This document shows positions 1 to 13,954 of a DNA stretch of 64,000 nucleotides, one piece after another. The DNA is from Pocillopora verrucosa. Taxonomy: Eukaryota > Cnidaria > Anthozoa > Scleractinia > Pocilloporidae. Position 1 is the stretch's first letter, and each line of letters starts with the position of its first letter. The notes under the pieces were generated by a model. That model was given only the letters and a program-made list of their open reading frames with translations. It did not search any database and was not told the origin of the DNA. The position numbers and the translations under genes were made by a program. The DNA is taken from the NCBI RefSeq assembly GCF_036669915.1, contig NC_089321.1, forward strand, positions 8,108,449 through 8,172,448, read 5' to 3'.

Positions 1-3000
1 CGATGGCAAAAGCAGTGAAGGTGACACGAATTCGGATCTCTCTGAAGAGAGTTTAGCTCTACTGTACCCTGATGGAAGACTGGACAGATTGGAGGCTACT
101 ATTGAAGATGACGATCTCTGGCTTTCTCTGCTCACACTTAAAGTAGGCAAAAATGTTAGCGATGAAGGAGATCCCAACAGTGACCTTTCTGATGACACCT
201 CAACGGTCCTTTGCTCCGATGTCTTACTGGATACCACTATGGAGGATGGGAATACACTGATCGCACTGCTCACATCAAAAGTCGACGATTTCACTACCGA
301 GGATGGCACTTCCAGCAATGACACCTCTGAAGACGCCTTCACTGTACCCTCATCTGATGCCAAACTGGACACTATTACTGGTGATAACGGTCTCCTGCTT
401 TCCTTGCTAATACCATCAGTCGACAATGCTGCAACCGATGATGGTGACAGCAACAACGAATTTGCAAAAGACTGTCCAACTGTGCTTTGCTTTGATGCCA
501 CACTGGAGACTAAAACTGCTGATGACGATCTCTTCCTCTCTCTGCTAACAACAAAAGTCAACAAGGACGCAACTGACGATGGTAACACTGGCAACGAGCT
601 TTCTAAAGATGATCTCACTGTGCTTTGCTCTGATGCCACACTGGACTCTATTGTTGCTAACTGGGAACTGCTACTTCCTCTGCTAGTAACCACAGTGGAC
701 AATGGCACAAGCAATGAAGGTGACACTAGCTTTGATCTCTCTGGAGACACTTTGACTGTGCTGTGCTCTGATAGCAGACTGGACAGACTGGAAGCTACTA
801 TTGAAGATGACAATCTCTCCCTTTCTGTGCTCACACCCAAAGTAGGCGAAAATGCTACCGATGAAGGTGATCCCAACACTGACCTTTCCGATGACTCCTC
901 AACTATGTTTTGCTCCGATGTCTTCCTGGATACCACCATGGAGGATGGGGATACACTGATTGAACTGCTCACATCAAAAGTGGACGATTTCACTACCGAG
1001 GAAAGCACTTCCAGCAATGACTTCTCTGAAAACGCCTTCACTGTACTCTCATCCAATGCAAAACTGGACACTATTACTAGTGATAACAGTCCGCTGCTTT
1101 CCCTGCTAATACCATCAGTCGACAATACTGCAACCGATGATGGTGACAGCAGCAATGAACTTGCAAAAGACTGTCCAACTGTGCTATGCTTTGATGCCAC
1201 ACTGGAGACTAAAACTGCTGATGACGATCTCTTGCTCTCTCTGATAACAACAAAAGTCGACAGGGACGCAACTGACGATGGTGATACTGGCAATGAGCTT
1301 TCTAAAGATGCTCTCAGTGTGCTTTGTTCTGATGTCACACTGGACTTTTTTGTTGCTAACTGGGAGCTGCTACTATCTCTGGTACTAACCACACTGGATG
1401 ATGGCACAAGCAATGAAGGTGACACGAACTCTGATCTCTCTGAAGACAGACTCACTGTGCTGTGCCCTGATGGCAGACTGGACAAACTGAAAGCTACTAT
1501 TGAAGATGACGATCTCTGCCTTTCTCTGCTCACACTCACAGTAGGCGAAAATGCTAGCGATGATCCTGGCAATGAGCTTTCTAAAGATGCTCTCAGTGTG
1601 CTTTGTTCTGATGTCACACTGGACTTTTTTGTTTCTAACTGGGAGCTGCTACTTTCTCTGGTACTAACCACGCTGGATGATGGCACAAGCAATGAAGGTG
1701 ACACGAACTCTGATCTCTCTGAAGACAGATTCACCGTGCTGTGCCCTGATGGCAGACTGGACAGACTGGAAGCTACTATTGAAGATGACGATCTCTGCCT
1801 TTCTCTGCTCACACTTACAGTAGGCGAAAATGCTAGCGATGAAGGTGATCCCAACACTGACCTTTCTGATGACACCTCGACTGTCCTTTGCTTTGAAGTC
1901 TTACTGAATTCCACTATAGAAGATTGGGATACACTGATTGCACTGCTCACATCAAAAGTCGACAATCTCACGACCGAGGATGGCGCTTCCAGCAATGACC
2001 TCTCTGAAGACGCCTTCACTGTACTATCATCCGATGCCAAACTGGACTCTATTACTGGCGATAACGATCTGCTGCTTTCCCTGCTAATACCACCAGTCGA
2101 CAATACTGCAAACGATGATGGTGACAGCAGTAATGAACTTCCAAAAGACTTTCCAAGTGTGCTTTCCTTTGATGCCACACTGGAGACTAAAACTGCTGAT
2201 GACGATCTATTACTCTCTCTGCTAACAACAAAAGTCGACAAGGACGCAACTGAGGATGGTGATACTGGCAATGAGCTTTCTAAAGATGCTCTCAGTGTGC
2301 TTTGTTCTGATGTCACACTGGACTTTTTTGTTGCTAACTGGGAGCTGCTACTATCTCTGGTACTAACCACACTGGATGATGGCAGAAGCAATGAAGGTGA
2401 CACAAACTCTGATCTCTCTGAAGACAGATTCACCGTGCTGTGCCCTGATGGCAGACTGGACAGACTGAAAGCTACTATTGAAGATGACGATCTCTGCCTT
2501 TCTCTGCTCACACTCACAGTAGGCGAAAATGCTAGCGATGAAGGTGATCCCAACACTGACTTTTCTGATGACACCTCGACTGTCCTTTGCTTTGAAGTCT
2601 TGCTGAATTCCACTATAGAAGATGGGGATACACTGATTGCACTGCTCACATCAAAAGTCGACAATTTCACGACCGAGGATGGCACTTCCAGCAATGACCT
2701 CTCTGAAGACGCCTTCACTGTACTCGCATCCGATGCCAAACTGGACTCTATTACTGGCGATAACGATCTGCTGCTTTCCCTGCTTATACCATCAGTCGAC
2801 AATACTGCAAACGATGATGGTGACAGCAGCAATGAACTTGCAAAAGACTGTCCAACTGTGCTTTGCTTTGATGCCACACTGGAGACTAAAACTGCTGATG
2901 ACAATCTCTTGCTCTCTCTCCTAACAAAAAAAGTCGACAAGGACGCAACTGACGATGGGGATACTGGCAACGACCTTTCTAAAGATGCTCCTACTGTGAT

Positions 3001-6000
3001 TTGTTCTGATGTCATACTGGATTCTATTGTTGCTAACTGGGAGCTGCTACTTTCTCTGCTACTACCCACACTGGACGATGGCACAAGCAATGAAGGTGAC
3101 ACGAACTCTGATCTCTCTGACGACACTTTGACTGTGCTGTGCTCTGATGGCAGACTGGAGAGACTGGAAGCTACTATTGAAGATAACGATCTCTGGTTTT
3201 CTCTGCTCACACTCAAAGTAGGCGAAAATACTACCGATGAATGTGATCTCAACACTGACCTGTCCGATGAAACCTCAACTGTCCTTTGCTCCGAAGTCTT
3301 ACTGGATACCACTATGGAGGATGGGGATACACTAATTGCACTGCTCACATCAAAAGTCAACGATTTCACGACCGAGGATGGCCCTTCCAGCAAAGACCTC
3401 TCTGAAGACGCCTTCACTGTACTCTCATCTGATGCCAAACTGGACACTTTTACTGGTGATAACGGTCTGCTGCTTTCCCTGCTAATACCATCAGTCGACA
3501 ATACTGCAACCGATGATGATGGCTGCAGAAATGAACTTGCAAAAGACTGGCCAACTGTGCTTTGCTCTGATGCCACACTGGGGACTAAAACTGCTAATGA
3601 CGACCTCTTTCTCTCTCTGCTAACAAATAAAGTCCACAAGGACGTAACTGACGATGGTGATCCTGGCAACGAGCTTTCTAAAGATGCTCTCAGTGTGCTT
3701 TGTTCTGATGTCACACTGGACTCTATTGTTGCTAACAGGGAGCTGCTCCTTTCTCTTCTACTACCCACAGTGGACGATGGCACAAGCAGTGAAGATGTCA
3801 CGAACTCTGATCTCTCTGAAGACAGTTTGACTGTGCTGTGCCCTGATGGCAGACTGGACAGACTGGAAGCTACTAATAAAGATGACGTTCTCTGCTTTTC
3901 TCTGCTCACACTCAAAGTAAACGAAAATGCTAGCGATGAAGGTGATCCCAACACTGACCTTTCTGATGACACCTCAATTGTCCTTTGCTCTGAAGTCTTA
4001 CTGGATACCACTATGGAGGATGGGGATACACTGATTGAACTGCGCACATCAAAAGTCGACGATTTAACTACCGACGATGGCACATCCAGCAATGACCTCT
4101 CGGAAGACGCCTTCACTGTACTCTCATCCGATGCCAAACTGGACACTAATACTGGTGATAATGATCTGCTGCTTTCCCTGCTAATACCATCAGTCGATAA
4201 TACTGCAACCGATGATGGTGACAGCAGCAATGAACTTGCAAAAGACTGTGCAACTGTCCTGTGCTTGGATGCCACAGTGGAGACTAAAACTGCTGATGAC
4301 AATCTCTTCCTCTCTGTGCTAAAAACAAAAGTCGACAAGGACGTAACTGACGATGGTGATACCGGCAACGAACTTTCTAAAGATGCTCTCAGTGTGCTTT
4401 GTTCTGATGTCACACTGGACTCTATTGTTGCTAACAGGAAGCTGCTGCTTTCTCTTCTATTAACCACAGTGGGCAGTGACAAGAGCAATGAAGGTGACAC
4501 GAACTCTGATCTCTCTGAAGACAGTTTGACTGTGCTGTGCTCTGATGGCAGACTGGACAGACTGGAAGCTACTATTGAAGATGACGATCTCTGGCTTTCT
4601 CTGCTCACACTCAAAGTAGGCGAAAATGCTAGCGATGAAGGTGATCCCAACACTGACCTTTCTGATGACACCTCAACTGTCCTTAGCTCCGCAGTCTTAC
4701 TGGATACCACTATGGAGGATGAGGATACACGGATTGCACTGCTCACATCAAAAGTCGAAGATTTAACTACCGAGGATGGCGCATCCAGCAATGACCTCTT
4801 TAAAGACGTCCTCACTTTACTCTCATCCGATGCGAACCTGGACACTATTACTGGTGATAACGATCTGCTGCTTTCCCTGCTAATACCATCAGTCGACAAT
4901 ACTGCAACCGATGATGGTGACAGCAGCAATGAACTTGCAAAAGACTGTGCAACTGTGCTGTACTTGGATGCCACAGTGGAGACTAAAGCTGCTGATGACA
5001 ATCTCTTCCTCTCTGTGCTAAAAACAAAAGTCGACAAGGACGTAACTGACGATGGTGATACTGGCAACGAACTTTCTAAGGATGCTCTCAGTGTGCTTTG
5101 TTCTAATGTCAAAGTGGACTCTATTGTTGTTAACAGGAAGCTGCTGCTTTCTCTTCTATTAACCACAGTGGACAGTGACAAGAGCAATGAAGGTGACACG
5201 AACTCTGATCTCTCTGAAGACAGTTTGACTGTGCTGTGCTCTGACTGTAGACTGGACAGACTGGAAGCTACTATTGAAGATGACGATCTCTGGCTTTCTC
5301 TGCTCACACTCAAAGTAGGCGAAAATGCTACCAATGAAGGTGATCCCAACACTGACCTTTCTGATGACACCTCAACTGTCCTTAGCTCCGCAGTCTTACT
5401 GGATACCACTATGGAGGATGGGGATACACTGATTGCACTGCTCACATCAAAAGTCGACCATTTCACTACCGACGATGGCGCTTCCACCAATGACCTTTCT
5501 GAAGACGCCTTCACTCTACTCTCATCCGATGCCAAACTGGACTCTATTACTGGTGATAAGGATCTGCTGCTTTCCTTGCTAATGCCATCAGTCAACAATA
5601 CTGCAATCGATGATAGTGACAGCAGCAATGAACTTGCAAAAAACTCTCCAACTGTGCTTTGCTTTGATGCTACACTGGAGACTAAAACTGCTGATGACGA
5701 TCTCTTGCTCTCTCTGCTAGCAACTAAAGTCCACAAGGACGCAACTGACGATGGTGATACTGGCAACGAGCCTTCTAAAGATGCTCTCACTGTGCTTTCT
5801 TCTGATGTCACACTGGACTCTATTGTTGCTAACAGGGAGCTGCTGCTTTCTCTGCTACTACGCACAGTGGACGATGGCACAAGCAGTGAAGATGACACGA
5901 GCTCTGATGTCTCTGAAGACAGTTTGACTGTGCTGTGCTGTGATGGCAGACTGGACAGACTGGAAGCTAGTATTAAAAATGACGATGTCTGCCTTTTTCT

Positions 6001-7650
6001 GCTCACACTCAAAGTAGGCGAAAATGTTAGGGATGAAGGTGATCCCAACACTGACCTTTCTGATGACACCTCAACTGTCCTATGCTCCGAAGTCTTACTG
6101 GATACTGCTATGGAGGATGGGGATACACTGATTGCACTGCTCACATCAAAGGTCGACGATTTCACTACCGACGATGGCGCTTCATACAATGACCTCTCTG
6201 AAGACGCCTTCACTGTACTCTCATCCGATGCCAAACTGGACACTTTTACTGGTGATAACGATCTGCTGCTTTCCCTGCTAATACCATCAGTTGGTAATAC
6301 TGCAACCGATGATGGTGACAGCAGCAATGAACTTGCAAAAGACTCTCCAACTGTGCTTTGCTTGGATGCCACACTGGAGACTAAAACTGCTGATGACGAT
6401 CTCATGCTCTCTCTGCTAACAACTAAGGTCCACAAGGACGCAACTGACGATAGTGATACTGGCAACGAGCCTTCTAAAGATGCTCTCAGTGTGCTTTGTT
6501 CTGATGTCACACTGGACTCTATTGTTGCTAACAGGGAGCTGCTCCTTTCTCTGCTAATACCCACAGTGGACGATGGCACAAGCAATGAAGGTGACACCAA
6601 CTCTGATCTCTCTGAAGACAGTTTGACTGTGCTGTGCTCTGATGGCAGACTGGACAGACTGGAAGCTACTATTGAAGATGACGATCTCTGGCTTTCTCTG
6701 CTCACACTCAAAGTAGGCGAAAATGCTAGCGATGAAGGTGATCCCAACACTGACCTTTCTGATGACACCTCAACTGTCCTTTGCTCCGAAGTCTTACTGG
6801 ATACCACTATGGAGGATGGGGATACACTGATTGCACTGCTCACATCAAAGGTGGACGATTTCACTACCGACGATGGCGCTTCATACAATGACCTCTCTGA
6901 AGACGCCTTCACTGTACTCTCATCCGATGCCAAACTGGACACTTTTACTGGTGATAACGATCTGCTGCTTTCCCTGCTAATACCATCAGTTGGTAATACT
7001 GCAACCGATGATGGTGACAGAAGCAATGAACTTGCAAAAGACTGTCTAACTGTGCTTTGCCTTGATGCCACACTGGAGACTAAAACTGCTGATGACGATC
7101 TCTTGCTCTGTCTGCTAACAACAAAAGCCGGCAAGGACGCAACTGACGATGGTGATACTGGAAACGAGCTTTCTAAAGATGCTCTCACTGCGCTTTGTTC
7201 TGATGTCACACTGGACTCTATTCTTGCTAAAAGGGAGCTGCTGCTTTCTCTGCTACTACCCACAGTGGACGATGGCACACGCAGTGAAGGTGACACGAAC
7301 TCTGATCTCTCTGAAGACAGTTTGACTGTATTGTGCTCTGATGGCAGACTGGATAGACTGGAAGCTACTATTGAAGATGACGATCTCTGCCTTTTTCTGC
7401 TCACACTCAAAGTAGGCGAAAATGCTAGCGATGAAGGTGATACCAACACTGACCTTTCTGATGACACCTCAACTGTCCTTTGCTTTGAAGTCTTACTGGA
7501 TACCACTATGGAGGATGGGGATACACTGATTGCACTGCTCACATCGAAAGTCGACGATTTCACGACCGAGGATGGCGCTTCCATCAATGACCTCTCTGAA
7601 GACGCCTTCACTGTACTCTCAGCGGATGCGAAACTGGACACTGTTAGTGG
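1..7650. repeat. Coding tandem array, 699-bp units of five ~138-bp blocks
   Basis: The conserved GCTACT step at each unit boundary falls at 95, 794, 1493, 1772, 2471, 3170, 3869, 4568, 5267, 5966, 6665 and 7364. Spacing is exactly 699 bp, except 279 bp for the unit starting at 1493, which has lost 420 bp (140 codons, three blocks) in frame. Each unit is five related blocks of 46, 46, 46, 46 and 49 codons. Neighbouring units share private variants: the units at 5966 and 6665 are nearly identical over long stretches, and those at 1493, 1772 and 2471 share others. This points to unequal crossing-over. The array continues past the left edge. Confidence 0.97.
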
Positions 7651-10600
7651 TGTTTCAGACATTGTACTTTTCTTGACTAGAAAGGTTTGTTTACTCGTAG
7701 TTTCCTGCGTTGATTTTTAAAGTGAAAAGTAATTGTAAGATTAATGTATTTTACTCAAAGGAGTGTTTGGATAAACTTAAATATGGTAGAATTCTTGACA
7801 AAGATATATAAATTTATCAGTAAAAGTTATCAATAGTTTTATTTACAAAGAATTTAGATGGAAGTGATGCTGTAAAATTAAAAATTTTCGATAAAGTCAG
7901 GCTACTTATGTTATTTTATGGAATGAATAACGAAAAATAGGATCTGCATTTCATAGAACAGCCAAAATATACAATGACCACAACATAAGAGAACTATAAA
8001 AAAGTGCAACTATGGCTTTCATGGAGCTACCAAATAAGCATCTCCTTCTGACTTGAACAATAAGAATATTTGTTTACAGGTTTCTCTGGTTAGCCAAATT
8101 CTTATGCAGAATGATTTTGAAATATATAATATATATATATTTACTACCTCTAGTTGAGTAAAATCCTAACGAGTGGGCTAGGACTAAGAGTAATCTATTC
8201 TTCGTTGTTTTTTTGTTTTTTTTTGCTGATGTGTCCATTCTATACCAGGGGAGAGTTTAAGCTCACAAGTGCAACAATCAATTAAAAGTTTCTACATCCC
8301 CCTCTTGGGTGGCCGAAGCAACCCCCTTGGACATATGAACTGTTGAAGACCAGTTTTATAAATTCCCACCTCAGAGGTAAAAAGATTATCCTCAAATGAA
8401 CCATCCAATATTTTTTTAAAAGTCAAAATCAGCAACCAAACCTTTCTACTCATTGGCCAAGCTTTAATACCTAGCCCTTGAGGACCTTCTCTTCTGAGCC
8501 ATTTTCTTAAGAAAGTGAACATTTCCACATTGAAAGATATAACACTTGTATTCCATGGGAAAGACTTGACACATCCAATTCAAATTTCCCACGCCAGCTA
8601 GGCAGGGTTCTAATTCCCCACCCTCAGGGCAAGCACAACAGTCAAATACCTGAAAATTGCCTGCGGTGGGGGGGGGGGGGATGTTGAACTTTGAGTGATT
8701 GGAGCATTATGATACCAATTCATAAGGTTGAGTGTACTGTTTCTCTACTAGCAATAAAAATACTGTTTCTCTCTTTATTAAGTTTTGATTCCAAAAAAAA
8801 AATCAATAGAACTAGTTCCACTATTACTTACCAGCTTCAAGGTTCTCAAATTGGTTTTTTTTTATTTTCAAACAACAAATCTGGGATGAATCATAGCTTC
8901 TAAATACATTTACTTCTTAACCTGCTAAATTAGTCATAAACAAAATGTACTCATTTTTCTCAAAATCGAGGACACTATGATAACTCTTGAACCTCTGAAA
9001 ATAACAGCCTTGTTTTCTAATTGATGTGTCAATTTCTGAACCCTGTTTCATGATCTCCATTGCATATCACTGAATTGTGATATGCAAATCTTTCTAAATC
9101 CAAAAATAAAAATCTATGTATTCAGTTCAGAGCCACCTCAGTATTTTGGTGATAAAAGGTTTTTCTTAACTGCATAGAGTTTTCTTTGATGCAGCAGATA
9201 GATGACTGCAATCCATTGTGAAAGAATGGGGATCACCAAACTTGTTTTGGAATAAAGCTTAAAATAAAGGGTGTTTGTTAGAGGCAGTAGTGTTATTATA
9301 GCAAAGCTTACAAGTACTAAAAATCATGAAACCATTTTGAGGAATAATTGGCCATTTTTGACACTATCTTTAAGGGGAACATACCAAAAATTGTGGTAGT
9401 ATCATCCATTCATCTTGGAAATAATGTTTGAAAATAAAAACAATTAAGGGCCACCTTAATTAAATTCAAATCAGCTTATGGAAAGGTCTGATTACCTCTC
9501 CAGGGAAATTAAATCTTAATTTCATGTAGATGACTACAGAACTAACCTGAGAAGGAGTGGGACTCATCGATTCTTCAATAGAGGAAATAAATTGATTTGA
9601 GCTCACTACAGCAAATGAAATAAAGTTTCCTCCAGAAGACAATAGGGATGCACTTTGATGTACAGATGAGAGCACAGAAAACACTGTGCTCCCATCCCTT
9701 CCCAGAAAGTGTGATGATTTCTTAGACACCTTTTCTGAAGAAACACTTTCCTCCCTCTGCACATTGCCAAGGCTAGAACTGAATTTCACATAAGAAGAGC
9801 TGCGCAACTCCTCTTTGCTTGAAACACTAAATTCAGTTGAACTCTTTGCAGTTGATGCCATTAATGATGACCTCTCAGAGGCCAAACCATAGCTACTTTC
9901 ATCTCCTGTTGAACCAAAACTGAAAGTCCCAGATGACATCATTCCTATCTCCATGCTTGAATCAGAGACAGATGAAGACTTTGCAGATGATACTAAATAC
10001 ACACTAACATCCACTGCCACAGTGGAGCGTAGAATTTCAGATACCACACTGCCTCCCTCTCTACTTGAAATGCCAGCTGATGAAAAAATTACACCAGATA
10101 ATAAAACCACAGATGGTGTCAAAGCCAAAACTGCAGCTGTACTGTGCTTTATTGGAACACTGGAACTTTGCTCTAAACCAGAAGCGCCTATTGAGTCCAA
10201 TGATTTTGAAGTGAATATTGTAGTTGTTCTTCCAGATGCCTTATTTACAGAGGGCCATGAAAGATAACTTGAGTTTTCAGCTGAATTTGCCAGCAGATCT
10301 GCTGAGTAAGATGAATTGGTGAAATAACTACTCATTTGCAAAACCCCTTGATTGGTCACTTCTGTGGGTGACAAAAGTAACTCCGTGTGGGCAACAGGTA
10401 CAGTTAACGTATTTTCAGGTACCCCTGTACTTTCCAAGTATTTCTTGTTTGAAGAAATTTCTGTAAGCTGCATATCATGTTCATAAGATGAACTCGTTGA
10501 TTTTTGTAATAATTTGATTACATCTTGTGTCCGGTTTGACTGTGACTCGGGGGAGCTGTTCACCGTGATTTGTGATAACGACAAAAACGGGGACGACTGA

Positions 10601-10767
10601 TCAATAACAGACCTGACGCTTGCTTGAGTTGGAGAACTGTTCACTTGCCATAATGTACTATTCAATGGGATTGTGGCACCCCGTAAAATGGCATCATCTG
10701 TTGAAAGGCTTTCTACAGTGACCATTAAACCAAGGATAAGCACACCCTCCAACAACAACCACAACAT
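1..10767 (-). CDS. Giant secreted serine-rich repeat (mucin-like) protein, 3' end outside window
   Basis: Seen: an ATG at 10767 starts a 407-codon exon (10767-9547) with a hydrophobic signal peptide of about 20 residues (MLWLLLEGVLILGLMVTVES), then Ser/Thr-rich sequence with several N-glycosylation sequons. It ends in CAG followed by GTTAGT. A pyrimidine-rich acceptor ending in CGCAG lies at 7705, and the exon from 7704 down is open in the same phase (0) to the window edge, 2,568 codons without a stop. So at least 2,975 residues are encoded. The large exon holds twelve 233-residue units, each of five similar blocks of about 46 residues that are roughly one-third serine in the block I counted (motifs SSVAS, QSTV, PSSVAS). 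Known: such secreted Ser-rich repeats are usually heavily O-glycosylated. Inferred: an extracellular mucus, matrix or adhesion protein; no enzyme or binding domain is visible. The opposite strand is also open over the array (see findings). Confidence 0.7.
7705..9546 (-). other. Intron of the serine-rich repeat gene
   Basis: It is bounded by GTTAGT at 9546 and a CAG acceptor at 7705, both phase 0. The interior is AT-rich with a run of 13 G at 8668-8680 and several A or T runs. No convincing exon or transposon was seen in it. Confidence 0.6.
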
Positions 10768-13700
10768 GCATGATAAAGCTGGATCACCGACTGCCAGTGG
10801 TCCTGTAAATGGTAGTGAATTTTTCAGAAAGACACATTACTTTTTAAACAATAAAATGGCGCACAACAGGCAAATTCTTATTACTGCAAACAATTTGAAA
10901 TACACAGAGTGAAAAAAACACAACACGTGTCACCTTGTACATTCAATTCCCAACACTCATTGATTTGTTTTTTACCATCAGTTTCAAAAAAGAGTCGAAG
11001 TGAATTGGTTTTAGGCACCCACGTACATTACTATTGTTTGAGAGAGAGGAGCCCTGATGCGATTTCCGGACGGTTTCCGAGCAATTTGTTACAATACTCA
11101 AAGACATGACTCATTCTGAGAGACGATTATCGAACGGAACGGGAGTTTTTGCCAAGAGTGCACATAATCCACGGATTCAACCGCAAATGAACCGGCGTCT
11201 TAAATAACCGCAGCTCATACCGCCAATGACCCCAGTTGGAAAATTCTGGAATGGCATGGACTTTTCTCATGGAGTTCTACAACAGCTATTCATTATAACA
11301 TAAATGTAACTGATAAAAAATGAAGACACACATCTGAACAGGAGAGAAAAATTCCAACGAAAATTTAATATCAATGAAAAACTTAAGGGGAGTTATTTTT
11401 GAAACGCTGGCGTCAACCGGAAGAATAATATAATTAACTCAGTGGCGCGTTGACCCTAAAATATCGACCAAATTGTGTTGACCAAAAAGGTGTAGTGAGC
11501 AACAGGAATGAACACTTTTAACTTCTCTTAAGTGTTTTTAGTTGATGGTTGCACGAGTCTCTGTTACTTGTATTCGCCCTTTACTCATTCTCAATGTGTT
11601 TGTGACCAGTGCCGGTAAAATCTACAACTTTTTCATTCTCCCGCAATCTCAGTCTATTTGAGCGCATGAGAGAAGCTTACAATTTTTCGCACATTTTTCA
11701 GCGTAGACGTGAGGTTCCATTTTGGGTCAAATATTTTCTTGAGAAATACGATTTACAGTAAAAGAATATGTGAACGCTGAGGAGAATGTTTCGCAAATAC
11801 ACTGTACGTCTTCAAAAAAGACAAAAGCGAACAATTTTCCTCACCAATACTAATCCAAGACGCCTTTTGGAGAGGTCATATCCTCTGAAAAATTAAAACC
11901 TTCATGCCCCTATTGAGAGCATTTTCGCCTGTGATGTAGATCGATATGTTAGCGGACAAAAAGGAGATTGCCTTTTTCGATGGAATTAACTAACTGAGGT
12001 AAGTAACTACATTAGGAAACCTTGATGCAGACGTCTTGGAAAATATGCTTCCCACTTTTGCTAGAAGCGAAAAACAACTTATGTGGAATCGACAAATCAC
12101 ATATATGCTGATGGTAGGCAATATCCCGTCTTCATAAAATAAAATTATTAACCCTAGCTACAAACCACGCAAGCGAGGGTTGTCTGCGAGCTAATCTACT
12201 AATCTAATCTACCGTCTAACTGTTAGGCCGTGGAAGGTCTGGGTACGAGACTACCTCTGGGGTAACAAGCCCTTGGTCGCCAGTAAGGAAGTTTGAGGCC
12301 AGCCAGGGAGAAGTCTGCCATTGGTCTCAAACCCTGTGCATACTTCTTCCCGGTTCTCTTTGCTGAAGGCCTAAAACTATCTTACGGGCCGAGAGACGTA
12401 GGCGACGGTGATAAACACTAAATGAAGATACATGAGAACCTTGACAGAAAAAAAATTTCCCTCATAAGGCCTCAGCGATCGTTATAATAATTTGAGATCA
12501 CTAAGGAGAACAAAAACAACGGTGATCCGGAATATATGAAGCAATGTTGTAATGTTTTTCGTGATGCTCTTGATTGCTAGGATCCCCAATGGACGAGATC
12601 TGCTGTCTACATGATCGTTACGGTCAACAAGATACTTTATTTGATTTAATCTCAATGGTTCCAGACGCCGTTATTTGAAGATCGTTATGATTGATGGGAT
12701 TGATACAGTCGCTGGTCAAGTTTATGGCGATCATAGCGAATGTAAGGATTACATTGAAACCATGCAAGGCGCGCGATATTACGATGCGTAAATCCGCTCA
12801 TCAATTTGACGCACAAAAGCATAGCATGTGTAATACTTCATGACCAATATGTGACTACAGCTTTTATTTGAAAAGGAGAACAAAAATAAAAACAATGGCC
12901 TTTTAAGCGTTCTTTGTCCTTTTCTGTGTTCGGGGTCTTTCTAGAATACTTTTATACAATCGTCATATACTATTTTTGGCGTTTTCTGTGTGTTAGATGT
13001 AATTAAGTTTTGCATTTGCACAAGGCGTAGATCCTAAAGTAACTTTGTTTAAACAGGGTTTGTTTGTTTTTGTTGCTGCTTTAGATATATGAAAAAAAAC
13101 TTTGGAGGTAAAACGAATGAAAAAGTCCTTGTGCTGGGAGAGAAATTTAATATGCATCTACTTGTTAGAAATATAAAGCTTATCATTGCAAAATGCTAGT
13201 AATAAAGTGAAAGAGATTGAGCCAAATTTTTCATTTCGTATTCAAATCCTTATTAAGCAAATATTTCAAAGTTTGGCTGGAAAACAAGCACTCCTGTCGA
13301 AATTACCTTCAAAAGAAAACGTTGGGGCCGAGGAAAAATGGTGAACTAATGAATTTAAGTTAACTAATGAATGAGCTTTGTCAGATTCGAACAATTATTT
13401 CAGTCTATTCGCTTATATTCAAATAAACTCTGTCCCCCAAGGTGATAAGGTTTTCAAGAGCACTGTTATGTAAACTGATTCATACACCCACGCTGTTAAA
13501 CAATTCAATTTATCACAACCTACAACTTTGCGCAACACTTAAGTAAAGATCCGTTTCGGGTCGGAAAAGAAGTTATTCCCGTGTCTGTTAACTTATTTCA
13601 TCTCGTAATAAAGCTATCGACAATGTTCCAGTCTTAAGCCAAACAATTTGTAACTTTTTGTCTAAATTCCAAGGTAATTTTACCAAAATACAAGTCTGGT

Positions 13701-13954
13701 TTGCTAAGGAAATATATTTAGTCCACTGAGAATGAACAACATAACATGTAAGATGTACTGTGAAATTAAAAAGTGTTGTTTCGGTGTAAGAAGTAAAGCA
13801 TAAAATCATTACTCGATGGTGAAATTGGTGTCCTAGTTGCGCAGTTAATAAAATACGTGGATTTCGATAACTAAGCCGCGCTGTCAGCTCAGAATTTTTT
13901 GCTACCAAATCTGGAATACTGCCCGTAAATGTTTGTCATTTATGATACTGATAC
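10768..13954. other. Upstream/intergenic region, no gene seen
   Basis: This is the 5' flank of the serine-rich gene plus about 3 kb of non-coding sequence. The frame upstream of the ATG at 10767 stays open for some 20 codons without another ATG. The short open frames here look random in composition and have no family match that I recognise. The stretch around 12180-12420 is more GC-rich than its surroundings but was not identified. Confidence 0.4.

Noticed and set aside
2-7720. A 2,573-codon plus-strand Asp/Leu-rich frame as the real protein
   Set aside because: It has no start in the window. Its opposite strand is equally open and links by phase-matched splice sites to a signal-peptide exon of the same character. 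It is kept as an alternative in the findings.
9953-10267. Plus-strand 104-codon frame
   Set aside because: It is the antisense shadow of the signal-peptide exon, in the same antisense phase as the array.
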